A DNA stretch of 64,000 nt from Paenibacillus sinensis (GTDB taxonomy: Bacteria > Bacillota > Bacilli > Paenibacillales > Paenibacillaceae), in the NCBI RefSeq assembly GCF_019904155.1, contig NZ_JAHCMB010000121.1, forward strand, positions 162,425 to 226,424. The letters run 5' to 3'. The notes below the pieces were generated by a model that saw nothing but the letters and a program-made list of their open reading frames with translations, did not search any database and was not told the origin of the DNA. How positions within the stretch are numbered: the stretch's first letter is position 1; the number at the start of each line of letters is the position of its first letter. A program made the position numbers and the translations under genes. This document shows positions 1-8,939 of the stretch, piece by piece.

Positions 1-1
1 G

Positions 2-1825
2 TTTACAAGAAAACCTTTGGCTGATTGTATTCCGTCACTGGTGGCCACAGCCCGCGGCGATTTGGCGGCTACGCTCGTCATCACGGGCGGCAAGCTGGTC
101 AATGTCGTGTCCGGGGAAATTCTGGACGGCATGTCCGTTGGCATCCAGGAAGGACGGATCGCCTATGTCGGCAAGGATGTCTCGCATATGATCGGCGAGC
201 ATACCCAAATAATCGACGCAGCGGGAAAATATATCGCTCCCGGTCTGCTCGACGGGCACTGCCATATCGAGAGCACACAGCTTACCGTTACCGAATTCGC
301 GCGCGCTGTGCTGCCGCTTGGCACGACGGGCGGCTTCTTCGATGCCCATGAAATCGCCAATGTCTTTGGCCTCAGAGGCATCAAGCTGATGCTGGAGGAG
401 ATGCGGCAGACGCCGCTCGCGGCGTATATGCAGGTTGCGTCCTGCGTGCCTTCGGCCGGGCCGGAATTTGAGACGACCGGCGCCTCCATCGGTCCCAAGG
501 AAGTTGCCGAGGCGTTCACCTGGGGCGACGATGTGATAGCGCTTGGCGAAGTGATGAACTTCCCGGGCGTCGTCTACGGCGACGAGAAGATGATCGGCGA
601 GATCCAGGCGACACTTCGCGCGGGTAAATACGCCGACGGCCATTTCACATGGCCGTCCGACGACTGGCGGCTGCCCGTCTATGCGGCAGCCGGCATTACC
701 GGCGATCATGAGTGCGTGACCGCCGAGGATGTGATCGAGCGCGTACGGCTTGGCATGTACGCGAAGATGCGCCGCGGCTCGGCCTGGCATGATGTCGCCA
801 AGACGATTACGGCGCATACCGAGTACGGCATCGATACCCGGCGGATGATGCTCGTCACCGATGACCGCAGCTCGGAGTCGCTGCGGGATGAGGGGCATAT
901 GGATTTCGTCGTCCGTCATGCCATCGCCCAGGGTGTCAAACCGGTGATCGCCTTCCAGATGGCGACAATCAATACGGCTGAACGCTTCGGTGTCGCCCGC
1001 GATATCGGTTCGATTACACCTGGCAACATCGCCGACATCATCCTGCTGGACGGCAATCTGGTTGATGTCAACGTCGTGATGACGATTGCCGCCGGATCGG
1101 TCGTCGCCGAGAACGGCGTAATGACCGCGGAGCTTGCGCCTTATGCCTATCCTCCCGAGGTGCTGGCTTCGGTTCATCTGCCGAAGCGGCCGACGGCGGA
1201 GGATTTCGTTATTCAGGCTCCGGTGGAATCGGGCTCCGTCCAGACCCGTGTCATCAAGGTGCTTGAGAATCACGTCGAGACGATGGAGCGCATTCTGACC
1301 CTGCCTGTTGAGAACGGCAAGCTTCAGGTCGGTGACGGCCTCTGCAAAATCGCCGTCCTGGAACGGCACAAAGGCACAGGCAACAAGTCAGTCGGCGTAG
1401 TCGACGGTGTAGGCTTCATAGAGCCTGCCGCCATCGCCATGACCGTTGCCCACGATAGCCATAACATCCTCGTCATCGGCAGCAATGACGAAATGATGGC
1501 TCTCGCCGCGAACGCGGTCGCCGACGCGCAGGGCGGAGTTGCCGTGATCACCGGCTCCGGCACGACGCTGTTCCCGCTCGCGATCGCGGGACTGATGTCC
1601 GCAGAGCCGTTTGAAGTCGCCGCCGCCCAGTCGGCCGCCGTCAGCAAGGCTCTGTACGACGCGGGCTGCACGCTGAATTATGCGTTCATGACGCTGTCGC
1701 TGCTGGCGCTGGCCGTCATTCCGACGCTGCGCCTGTCCGATAAAGGACTGGTGCGGATCACGCCGGAGGATGGCATCCAGCTTGTCTCGCTATTCAGTGG
1801 AGAGGGAGTCAATGCCGCCGTCTAA
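2..1825 (+). CDS. ade: Adenine deaminase (5' end outside window)
   Basis: Converts adenine to hypoxanthine and ammonia in cytoplasmic purine salvage. The frame is open to the left edge of the window, so the true start is probably upstream; a TTG at 17 is the first possible start inside but has no visible ribosome binding site. The metal-binding HxH of the amidohydrolase fold is seen in GLLDGHCHIEST about 80 residues in, and the C-terminal adenine deaminase domain (KSVGVVDG, HDSHNI, GSGTT) is complete. About 600 residues is normal for the AdeC family. A hairpin terminator follows the stop, so it ends its transcription unit. Confidence 0.93.
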   Translation, partial: FTRKPLADCIPSLVATARGDLAATLVITGGKLVNVVSGEILDGMSVGIQEGRIAYVGKDVSHMIGEHTQIIDAAGKYIAPGLLDGHCHIESTQLTVTEFARAVLPLGTTGGFFDAHEIANVFGLRGIKLMLEEMRQTPLAAYMQVASCVPSAGPEFETTGASIGPKEVAEAFTWGDDVIALGEVMNFPGVVYGDEKMIGEIQATLRAGKYADGHFTWPSDDWRLPVYAAAGITGDHECVTAEDVIERVRLGMYAKMRRGSAWHDVAKTITAHTEYGIDTRRMMLVTDDRSSESLRDEGHMDFVVRHAIAQGVKPVIAFQMATINTAERFGVARDIGSITPGNIADIILLDGNLVDVNVVMTIAAGSVVAENGVMTAELAPYAYPPEVLASVHLPKRPTAEDFVIQAPVESGSVQTRVIKVLENHVETMERILTLPVENGKLQVGDGLCKIAVLERHKGTGNKSVGVVDGVGFIEPAAIAMTVAHDSHNILVIGSNDEMMALAANAVADAQGGVAVITGSGTTLFPLAIAGLMSAEPFEVAAAQSAAVSKALYDAGCTLNYAFMTLSLLALAVIPTLRLSDKGLVRITPEDGIQLVSLFSGEGVNAAV

Positions 1826-1864
1826 CCCGGTGATCTAATGTAAAACCAAACTATTACCGATCTT

Positions 1865-1898
1865 AAACGCCGTCCCCTGCGGGATGGCGTTTATTTGG
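1865..1898 (+). terminator. Rho-independent terminator after ade
   Basis: A 12-bp inverted repeat (1865-1876 with 1881-1892) around a CTGC loop is followed by a T-rich stretch. It lies 40 bases after the ade stop. Confidence 0.8.
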
Positions 1899-2175
1899 CT
1901 TCACTACAATAAATTTTCCAACATATGGGTAACTACTAATCTTTGTCATTCGAAAGTTTGAAGTTTAAATGAAATTTTAGATTTTTGGGGTAAAATCATT
2001 AACCAAAAACGAGCGGGTTGAAACATTTCTGCTCGAAAAATGCTAAACTAATATTAATTTCAGGCAGCCCAAGGACGATATAACTGTTAAAGGATAATCA
2101 TAGATTTTAATAATCCAAAAGATATGCTATAACCATACAGCCTAACATCATTTTTGCAGGATGGGGGAATAAGAG
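1899..2175. other. AT-rich intergenic region with possible promoter
   Basis: No gene is seen. The DNA is much more AT-rich than the flanking genes. An extended -10 like element (TG at 2125-2126, TATAAC at 2128-2133) lies about 45 bases before the start at 2176 and is the best promoter candidate; no good -35 matches it. Confidence 0.35.
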
Positions 2176-2628
2176 ATGATCAGATTGGAAACGAACGATA
2201 TCGTGAGCATCGCCAAGAAGCAGATTGCGAGCATTTTCAAGATGGAGCCGCTGGAGCTGAGATTTGTCAATGATTTTCAGGGAGAGAAGAATCTTCTGGT
2301 TGATGACAAGCTTCATCTGACTAATCGGCATTATTGGGCGAAGGTAATGGATTGTGTGTTCGAAAATCAGGTCAGACCGGTATTGATGTGTGAAGTGCTG
2401 TACTTCCTGCGCAATGAGTATCTGGAGAGTGAAATCGACCTGAAGTTCTCCTTCGATTTCTCATCAGGCGATCATGTGGAAGCCGCTGCGGTAGCGGAAG
2501 TGAACTTCAATGATCAGACGGAGCTTGGTCCGAATGAAATTGCCGAACTGATCGACTTCGCGCTGGCGCTGCAGGATAAGCAGTGGTTCGAAGAACTGAC
2601 CAAGAAGTACAAAGAACTGACCGCGTGA
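2176..2628 (+). CDS. IDEAL-domain protein of unknown function
   Basis: A 150-residue soluble protein. The last ~25 residues (ELIDFALALQDKQWFEEL) match the IDEAL domain, a short C-terminal helix-turn-helix-like module named after its conserved residues and found in small Bacillales proteins such as YpiB. The first ~100 residues contain no motif I recognise and no membrane segment. A GGGGG ribosome binding site lies 9 bases before the ATG. It is probably transcribed alone, because a long hairpin terminator follows before yhaM. The family has no established biochemical role. Confidence 0.75.
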   Translation: MIRLETNDIVSIAKKQIASIFKMEPLELRFVNDFQGEKNLLVDDKLHLTNRHYWAKVMDCVFENQVRPVLMCEVLYFLRNEYLESEIDLKFSFDFSSGDHVEAAAVAEVNFNDQTELGPNEIAELIDFALALQDKQWFEELTKKYKELTA

Positions 2629-2673
2629 AAGACGCCGGTTATGCATCCATAGGACGACGGGCTCTCTTGTTGG

Positions 2674-2728
2674 AAAAGCCGCCATGCTGTGGGCAATCGC
2701 TGATTGCCTTGTAGCTGGCGGTTTTTTT
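2674..2728 (+). terminator. Rho-independent terminator
   Basis: Outer arms GCCGCCA and TGGCGG enclose an inner hairpin (GGCAATC with GATTGCC), followed by seven T. It separates the IDEAL-domain gene from yhaM. Confidence 0.85.
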
Positions 2729-2784
2729 GTCCAATTGGAGGAACCTCCATTGCTGTCTCCACCCAAAAACGCAAAGAGATATGG

Positions 2785-2801
2785 ACTTTGAACGTCAAAG
2801 T
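2785..2801. promoter_or_regulatory. Perfect 7-3-7 inverted repeat upstream of yhaM
   Basis: ACTTTGA-ACG-TCAAAGT is a perfect inverted repeat about 43 bases before the yhaM start. It has no T tract, so it looks like a protein-binding site rather than a terminator. The regulator is unknown. Confidence 0.4.
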
Positions 2802-2843
2802 TAGGTAAAGTAGGGGATAGCTTGATAACCATGTGGGAGGCTC

Positions 2844-3809
2844 ATGATGAAACAGATCAACCAATTGGCTCCGCAGGATGAATTCATCGGATTTTTTCTG
2901 CTGCGGGAGCTGACGGTCAAACAGACGAACGGCAATCCGCCCAAGGATTATTTCGATATTGTACTCTGCGATTCCACCGGCCAGCTGTCGGCCAAGTACT
3001 GGGACGTATCGCCTTCGGATAAAGAGAAGTTCTTTCCGATGGGACTGGTCAAGGTGCAGGGTTTGGCTCATTTGTACCGGGAGAAGCTGCAGATCAAGAT
3101 TACCAAAATGCGTCTGGCCGAGGACAGCGACGGCGTGTCGCTGACTGATTTTATCCGTTCCGCGCCGATCCGGCCCGTCGATCTGGTCTTTGCGATCAAA
3201 CAGGCGATGAATGCTATCCAGGACGGGGAAATCCGGAAGGTTGTCGCCTACTGTGTGCAAAAGGTGGAGGAGAAGCTGATGCACTATCCGGCGGCCAAGA
3301 CCCACCATCACGCTTATTTTGCAGGGCTTGCCTATCATATGACGCGAATGCTGGAAATCGGGGATTTTCTGTGCAAGCAGCGTCCTTTCCTGAATCCCGA
3401 TCTCATCCGGGCGGGCATCATCCTTCACGATATCGCGAAGCCGGAGGAAATGACAGCCGAGCTCGGCATTGTCTCGGATTACAGCTTGAAGGGCAAGATG
3501 CTGGGGCATATCGCCATGGCGGCGAACTGGATTACGGAGGCGGCGATCATGGAGAACATTGATCTCGATTCGCCCAAGATTATCGCGCTTCAGCATCTGG
3601 TGCTATCCCATCATAATCTTGGCGAATGGGGCAGCCCCGTGCAGCCGCAGACGGCGGAAGCGGTGGCGCTGCATCAGATCGACACGCTAGACGCCAAGCT
3701 GCAGATGGTGGAGGATGCGCTGGACACGACGCCCGAGAGCGAGGAATGGACCCCATTCATCCGGGGGCTGGAGAACAAGGCGATTTACCGGACGAAGCTG
3801 GAGTCATAA
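2844..3809 (+). CDS. yhaM: 3'-5' exoribonuclease YhaM
   Basis: A 321-residue cytoplasmic nuclease that trims RNA (and single-stranded DNA) from the 3' end. The N-terminal ~110 residues have the OB-fold pattern of YhaM (LCDSTGQLSAKYWDVSP). Residues ~160-300 form an HD phosphohydrolase domain, with metal-binding H195-D196 in ILHDIAK and the LSHHNLGEWGSP motif. Length and domain order match B. subtilis YhaM (~314 residues). There are two ATGs in a row; GGGAGG at 2835-2840 is 3 bases from the first and 6 from the second, so translation may begin at 2847. A bidirectional terminator follows. Confidence 0.92.
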   Translation: MMKQINQLAPQDEFIGFFLLRELTVKQTNGNPPKDYFDIVLCDSTGQLSAKYWDVSPSDKEKFFPMGLVKVQGLAHLYREKLQIKITKMRLAEDSDGVSLTDFIRSAPIRPVDLVFAIKQAMNAIQDGEIRKVVAYCVQKVEEKLMHYPAAKTHHHAYFAGLAYHMTRMLEIGDFLCKQRPFLNPDLIRAGIILHDIAKPEEMTAELGIVSDYSLKGKMLGHIAMAANWITEAAIMENIDLDSPKIIALQHLVLSHHNLGEWGSPVQPQTAEAVALHQIDTLDAKLQMVEDALDTTPESEEWTPFIRGLENKAIYRTKLES

Positions 3810-3886
3810 CCCGGCTAAGAGATTCAGGAACTCATTCCTAATTCATATCTGCCCTGCTTCAGTTGCAGGGAAGGTGCTTCTAAACG

Positions 3887-3939
3887 AAAACAGCGGTGAA
3901 CCGGGACTGCGTATCAGCCGGGTCAACCGCTGTTTTTTT
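3887..3939. terminator. Bidirectional terminator between convergent genes
   Basis: The arms AAACAGCGG and CCGCTGTTT are flanked by an A run on one side and a T run on the other, so it can act on both strands. It lies between yhaM (+) and the small gene on the minus strand. Confidence 0.85.
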
Positions 3940-3959
3940 GAGACAAGGTTAAGTACTCT

Positions 3960-4289
3960 CTAGTAGATTTCGCCCTCATCGCCCTGAACGATCGCATGAA
4001 GATCGGCTGCAATTTCCTTCATTTTATCCATAACGAATTCATCGTCCCCGTTCGACAAGGCCAGGTTTCCGTTAGTCAATCTGAAAGGAATCTCTCCTTC
4101 TTCCGATTTCCAGATAAAGAAGTCGCCTTGTATGGTCATTGTGAACGGATCCGTTGCAATGGTGAGCAACTTCGAATATTCAAAATCCGGTTTGCTGGAA
4201 AAATACTCCTTCAGTTCCTCTAATGAAATGGGCAGTTCCTCATAATTCATCCAGTGAGAGGCTCTTGTAATATGAATATCGTAACTCAT
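3960..4289 (-). CDS. Small conserved hypothetical protein
   Basis: A 109-residue acidic protein with no signal peptide or membrane segment. It begins MSYDIHITRASHW and ends VQGDEGEIY. Both ends resemble a family of uncharacterised bacterial proteins that I recognise by pattern only. No catalytic motif is visible. It is a single gene, ending against the bidirectional terminator, with a short intergenic gap behind it. Function unknown. Confidence 0.6.
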   Translation of the reverse strand: MSYDIHITRASHWMNYEELPISLEELKEYFSSKPDFEYSKLLTIATDPFTMTIQGDFFIWKSEEGEIPFRLTNGNLALSNGDDEFVMDKMKEIAADLHAIVQGDEGEIY

Positions 4290-4396
4290 TCGGGTCGCAT
4301 TCCTTTCGACAAATAAGTTTGGACAAGGCAGGTATTCAGCGAAGCGTATCTATTGCACACCTTCTCCCGCAGGCAGTCTAAGACTCCTTGCTGATG

Positions 4397-5674
4397 TCAG
4401 ACTTTCTTCGCCTTGCGGATCAGGATAAAGACAAGCAGCAGGGATACGACCACAATCAGAATGTTGAAGATCAGCTTGCCCACTGGAGGGCCGTTCTCCG
4501 GAACCGGCTGTGCAGTCTGTTTCAGAATTTCATCTCCGAGACTGGCGTCCCCAAGCGTCTCCTGCGAAATCTGCGTCTTGAAGTTCACAATATCATACTC
4601 CGGCGCAGCTGCATCCGGGTTGCCGTACAGCAGGTGGTAGGGACCTTTTCCGTTATCGGCAAAAATCAGCTTGTCCACCAAATACTCAGTCTCTATGCCC
4701 GTCAGTGCAAGCGGCGCATCGTCTTTGTTGTAGATGGTCAGGGTGAGGGCAGGGCTGTTCACCGGATTCATGGTTACAATGTCGGTTCCGGCGATTCGGG
4801 TGTCTTTGAATTCCATCCGGTACAGCTCGCCGCTTCCTTCAACCGGGATGATGCTTCCTTCCCGATCTTGGAGATCATACCGGCGGAGAAAGATTCCTTC
4901 GCTTTCAAGCTTGATCCGCTTGATCTTAAGCCGGTCCCTATTGTCGATGACAATCCGGGTCTCGCCGTCTTCCTCCTTGATTTCGTAACGCGGCGCTCCG
5001 GTCCGGCTGAAATCCAAGCTCTTCACCTCGGTTAACTGATGGACGAGCCGGGGAGCCGGGAAGGAAAGATTCTCGGCATTGTCCAGCACCGTGAGACGGT
5101 AATAGCTGTATTTGAGTGCGGCCCCGAGATCAATCCAGCTTTTATCCACTTGGCCTGTACGGTACAAATCATCCTGCAACGCCTTCTCCCACGCCATTCC
5201 GTCATAGCTGCCATACAATACGACATGTTTCAAAAAGGATGCGTCCGGCAAAGTGAACAGCAGGCGGTTGCCCTGAATGTCCGTGCCCGGCTTAAGCGGA
5301 TTAATTGCGTAATCGAATGACGTGGACTTCTGCTGCCGTTCCGTATGAACCAGCTGCGCCGTATAGGTAACCGTACGCTCCGCCGCCTCTACGGTTCCAC
5401 TCTCGATGTAGTAAGGAATGAATCTGCCCTCCGAATCGACAATCCGCAGATCCGCCAGCCCGCTGTCCGATTTGGCGTAAATCTCGTTGTCGAGGTACAG
5501 GCTGAGGTAAGCGCCGGATGTACTCGTCTCGATCGGCCTCTTGTAGGTCCAGGCATCCTCTGAAGGCTGCGGAACAGATGAAGCTTGCGCCTGCGGCGGC
5601 AGGATGATCCCGGCCCACAGCCCCAGAGCGGCCGCAAGCAGGCTAATCCTTCTGCACACTGACATTTTCTCCAT
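4397..5674 (-). CDS. DUF3999-family exported protein
   Basis: A 425-residue protein with an N-terminal signal peptide (hydrophobic run then PPQAQAS), a long beta-rich extracellular region and one C-terminal membrane helix (~residues 398-420, LIFNILIVVVSLLLVFIL) followed by RKAKKV, so it is anchored with most of the protein outside. The start at 5674 is chosen because GGGGG sits about 7 bases upstream; it overlaps the end of the DUF2339 gene by 32 bases, implying translational coupling. DUF3999 and DUF2339 genes occur together in many bacteria, which suggests a joint envelope role. No biochemical function is established. Confidence 0.75.
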   Translation of the reverse strand: MEKMSVCRRISLLAAALGLWAGIILPPQAQASSVPQPSEDAWTYKRPIETSTSGAYLSLYLDNEIYAKSDSGLADLRIVDSEGRFIPYYIESGTVEAAERTVTYTAQLVHTERQQKSTSFDYAINPLKPGTDIQGNRLLFTLPDASFLKHVVLYGSYDGMAWEKALQDDLYRTGQVDKSWIDLGAALKYSYYRLTVLDNAENLSFPAPRLVHQLTEVKSLDFSRTGAPRYEIKEEDGETRIVIDNRDRLKIKRIKLESEGIFLRRYDLQDREGSIIPVEGSGELYRMEFKDTRIAGTDIVTMNPVNSPALTLTIYNKDDAPLALTGIETEYLVDKLIFADNGKGPYHLLYGNPDAAAPEYDIVNFKTQISQETLGDASLGDEILKQTAQPVPENGPPVGKLIFNILIVVVSLLLVFILIRKAKKV

Positions 5675-8195
5675 GATGATCCCCCAATTTATCCGAGACT
5701 TTTTGATAGATATAGGAAATGCCCAGCAGACAGACACCAAAGCTGAAGTAGGCAATGATCTTGCTGCCGGAAGTCAGCAGGCTTAAGTCATACAACAGCA
5801 GCTTGCCGGTTGCGAGCAGCGTCAGGCCAAGGCCAAACCGGCGGATGTAGACGAAGCGGAAACGGAAGCCATATATGATATACAGCAGAGCCAGCAGCAG
5901 GTAGATGATACTGAAGGACAATCCCCCATTGTTCAGATGGAGCTGTACGCTCAGGAACGCGGTAACGATGACCAGCATATATACAGCCAGCGCCACCGGG
6001 TAAAATTCCAGGCTCGCGTAGCGCCTTTGAATCTCCGATTTCAGCAAGTTCCGTCCGTTCAGTATAATCAGCACATTGACAATAACGAGCAAGGCAAGTG
6101 CAATATAGTCAGCGGCTCCATTCTCCGAGAGGTCCGGACGGAGGGCCGGAATGCCGATCATGATTCCAAGTCCGATCGCACTGCCGATTCCGTGCAGGAA
6201 CAGGGTGAAGACGCGAAGAATGGAATCGTAGAACAGCGGCAGTCTGGGAAGAACATAGGCGATACCGAAGGTAAACACCGCGGACAGCATCATTTGATAG
6301 AACCGGTAATGGACATCATTCTGTGGAAGCGCGAGGTTAGTCAATTGTACCGACTCATACAGCAGGTAGGCCCAAAAGTTTAGCACCGCCACATATTTGA
6401 AGCAGAACGTCAGCCGGACCTCCGCAGAGCCGGTATGAATCAAATAATCCTTGCCCCGGTAGCGGAGCCCGTATATCCATGCGACAGCGAGCATGCCCGC
6501 CGTAATGAACGTGTATTTCAGGTTAAAAAGGTCGTCGCCATAGCCCGGGAAGAGCTGAAGCGGCACATTCAGTCCAAAAAAGGACCCCAGGCAGAGCAGC
6601 AGCAGCCCCCAGCCCGCCCGTTCCAGATTCTTAATCTGCTGCCTGCCGGCGAAGACGATCAGAGCGATCCCCTCAATCAGCCAGCCCATCGACCACCATA
6701 CCTGTCCGAGCTGGAATGGAATCATCAGCACTGCGAAGGTAAGGGCGACCGAATAGAAGAGCACCATGCTGTGTTTTTCCCGGGGCATCAGCTTCTCCAG
6801 CATTCTTCCCAGTCCGAAATACATCAGGCAGAACAGGAGGGCGAGAGCGCCCTTGTAATCACCAAGTCCGCTGTCGATGAACAGCATGTACATCGTGATG
6901 CAGCTCACCAGCGTATTAACGCCGAGCAGCGAGAAATCCCACCAGGACAGTCTGGCCCGATGCTTGAACGGATAGGCGAGCGTAATCGTCAGGTACATGG
7001 CGAACGTGACAGCCGCATACAGCATGCTTGCGAATGAGTTGTCTGACAGGTAGATGAGCAGTAGCATGGAAGGCGTATTGAACGCAAAGCTGATATAGTT
7101 CACAATAATCCAGCGTTTGCGCAGGGAAATCAGCAGAATGGAGAGATTCAGCAGAAAAAGATATCCCATCGCCGCATATACGGCACTGCCCTCAAGTCCG
7201 AACGCGCCGATATAAGAGTAGACAGGCAAGTATCCTCCAACGAGGGCAAGGGAGCATATAGTGCGCGACTGATACCTTATGGACAGCAGCACGCCGGTAA
7301 GGGTGATGAGGACGGACAGGACGAGGCCTGTGTAGAGTCCGATAACCTCAAGCAGGAAATAGCTGTAGAAGACCGAGCCGTACAGCACGGAAATTCCGCC
7401 GCCCAACAGCCCGAGTGCGAAAGTTCCCTTGCCTTTGCGGAACAGCCATTCTCCGCCGGCCAGCATCAGCGCCCCCAGCAGAAAGAAAGCTGCGCTCTTC
7501 ATATAGCCTGTGAACCAGTTCGAATACGAATACTTGAAGGCAGCGCCGACGCCCAGAATAATCAGCAAAATTCCGAGACGGTTGATCCAGCCCTGTCCGA
7601 TCTTCATTTCGATGCGGTTCTGTTCTCTTCTGCGCCGGATCGTCTCTTCGCTGACAGGTTCGGCGGCCAGAGCATTCAGCTTGCCGTCCATCTCTCCCAA
7701 GAGCTTATTGCTTTCTTCCTCATAGAGCTTCCGGCTTCTTTCAATCCGTTCCTCAATTTCGCCCTTTAGTTGGTCCAGCCTGTCCGAAATTTCGGTTTTT
7801 TCTTCTTCCAAATACCTGGACATCGTCCGGTGCATCCGGTTCACCGAGATCTTGGTCATATCCTCAAAGACGGTCAGCCGGTCCTGGTACGCCTTGCTCT
7901 GCGCGCCGAAATAGGTATGAAGCTTCTCGCTCGATACCCGGACGATGCGCAGCTTCTCGTTCATCATCTGCTCGGTCAGCGCCTCCCGAAGGTCGCGGTT
8001 CTCCGACTTCAGCTTATCGGACTCCGCCTGGAGCGAAGCCAGCGTCTGCTCAAGTTCCCCTAGCCTTCGTTTGATGTGCTCGTTCTCAAGCATCAGATCA
8101 TCGGACGACAGTTCGGAGATCAAGGTCTGATATTCCTTCATCAACATGTCCTGACGGTTCTTCAGTGACCTGAGCCTGTCTTTTAGTTCCTTCAT
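5643..8195 (-). CDS. DUF2339 polytopic membrane protein
   Basis: An 850-residue protein. Residues ~1-195 are charged and predicted to form long coiled coils (repeated E/K/L heptads); the rest is a chain of roughly 25 hydrophobic helices ending at LLGISYIYQKV. This is the DUF2339 layout. The start at 8195 has GGGGG at good spacing; the frame continues 28 residues upstream without a ribosome binding site. It is the first gene of a two-gene unit with the overlapping DUF3999 gene. The role is unknown; the pairing suggests an envelope complex. Confidence 0.8.
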   Translation of the reverse strand: MKELKDRLRSLKNRQDMLMKEYQTLISELSSDDLMLENEHIKRRLGELEQTLASLQAESDKLKSENRDLREALTEQMMNEKLRIVRVSSEKLHTYFGAQSKAYQDRLTVFEDMTKISVNRMHRTMSRYLEEEKTEISDRLDQLKGEIEERIERSRKLYEEESNKLLGEMDGKLNALAAEPVSEETIRRRREQNRIEMKIGQGWINRLGILLIILGVGAAFKYSYSNWFTGYMKSAAFFLLGALMLAGGEWLFRKGKGTFALGLLGGGISVLYGSVFYSYFLLEVIGLYTGLVLSVLITLTGVLLSIRYQSRTICSLALVGGYLPVYSYIGAFGLEGSAVYAAMGYLFLLNLSILLISLRKRWIIVNYISFAFNTPSMLLLIYLSDNSFASMLYAAVTFAMYLTITLAYPFKHRARLSWWDFSLLGVNTLVSCITMYMLFIDSGLGDYKGALALLFCLMYFGLGRMLEKLMPREKHSMVLFYSVALTFAVLMIPFQLGQVWWSMGWLIEGIALIVFAGRQQIKNLERAGWGLLLLCLGSFFGLNVPLQLFPGYGDDLFNLKYTFITAGMLAVAWIYGLRYRGKDYLIHTGSAEVRLTFCFKYVAVLNFWAYLLYESVQLTNLALPQNDVHYRFYQMMLSAVFTFGIAYVLPRLPLFYDSILRVFTLFLHGIGSAIGLGIMIGIPALRPDLSENGAADYIALALLVIVNVLIILNGRNLLKSEIQRRYASLEFYPVALAVYMLVIVTAFLSVQLHLNNGGLSFSIIYLLLALLYIIYGFRFRFVYIRRFGLGLTLLATGKLLLYDLSLLTSGSKIIAYFSFGVCLLGISYIYQKVSDKLGDHHGENVSVQKD

Positions 8196-8369
8196 AACAT
8201 CCCCCAGACGTCCTATTGAAATGGCTAATATTCTCAATATTACTATAAAGATGAATGATGCATCAGTCCCAATTATCATACATTTCTATTTAAAAATTTA
8301 GATGTAAATCATTTTATATCATGATAGCATTCGAAAGGTGTTGATAATGGAAAAAGAAAGGAATGATGA

Positions 8370-8840
8370 ATGATGAATCTGAAGGTTGAGCCCCTGCCTC
8401 CTTGCCGCATTGCTTATGTGAGACAGACGGGACCGTATGGTTCTGCGAACGCCGTGGCTATGGAGAAGGTGAAGGAATGGGCGAGAGGGCAGCAATTGCT
8501 TGATGGCTCCGCTGTTCTGTTTGGTATTCCGCAGGATAACCCGCAGACTACGCCTCCCGAACAGTGCAGATATGATGCGTGCATCGTAATTCCGGAAGAT
8601 TATGCAATCGCCGATTCCGCCGGTGATGCTTCAATTCATGAAGATCATTTTTCAGGCGGTAAGTACGCAGTCTGTGTAATCAGTCATACGGCGGAAGCGA
8701 TCGGGCAGGCGTGGACTGAAATCTTTAAAAGCCTGCACACCAGCGGCCTTCAATTGGACTATAATAAGCCGATTATCGAAAGATACAAGGGAGAGCTGCT
8801 CGAAGACGGATGGTGTGAAATATGCGTACCAGTGCTATGA
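8370..8840 (+). CDS. GyrI-like / AraC effector-binding domain protein
   Basis: A 156-residue stand-alone small-molecule-binding domain of the GyrI-like (SbmC, BmrR C-terminal) family: an N-terminal RIAYVRQTGPY strand pattern, a central YDACIVIPED and the closing GGKYAVCVISHTAE. In this family two such repeats form a ligand groove, and stand-alone members act as effector binders or gyrase-interacting proteins. There is no DNA-binding domain. The gene is divergent from the DUF2339 gene and ends at a bidirectional terminator. Confidence 0.8.
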   Translation: MMNLKVEPLPPCRIAYVRQTGPYGSANAVAMEKVKEWARGQQLLDGSAVLFGIPQDNPQTTPPEQCRYDACIVIPEDYAIADSAGDASIHEDHFSGGKYAVCVISHTAEAIGQAWTEIFKSLHTSGLQLDYNKPIIERYKGELLEDGWCEICVPVL

Positions 8841-8863
8841 GCAGTTAAGGTTGAATAGACGGC

Positions 8864-8908
8864 AAAAGAGCCTCCGGGACCACGTTAAGTGGCCCTGAAG
8901 GCTCTTAT
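8864..8908. terminator. Bidirectional terminator
   Basis: The arms AAGAGCCT and AGGCTCTT with inner GGGACCAC and GTGGCCC form a long stem between the convergent GyrI-like and pspA genes, flanked by an A run and a TTATT stretch. Confidence 0.8.
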
Positions 8909-8939
8909 TAAATAGCTGTTGCTATAAGGAAGGCTTGGC

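Noticed and set aside
35..1369. Long minus-strand frame opposite adenine deaminase
   Set aside because: It mirrors the real gene; composition is Arg/His-rich as expected for an antisense shadow, with no start signal.
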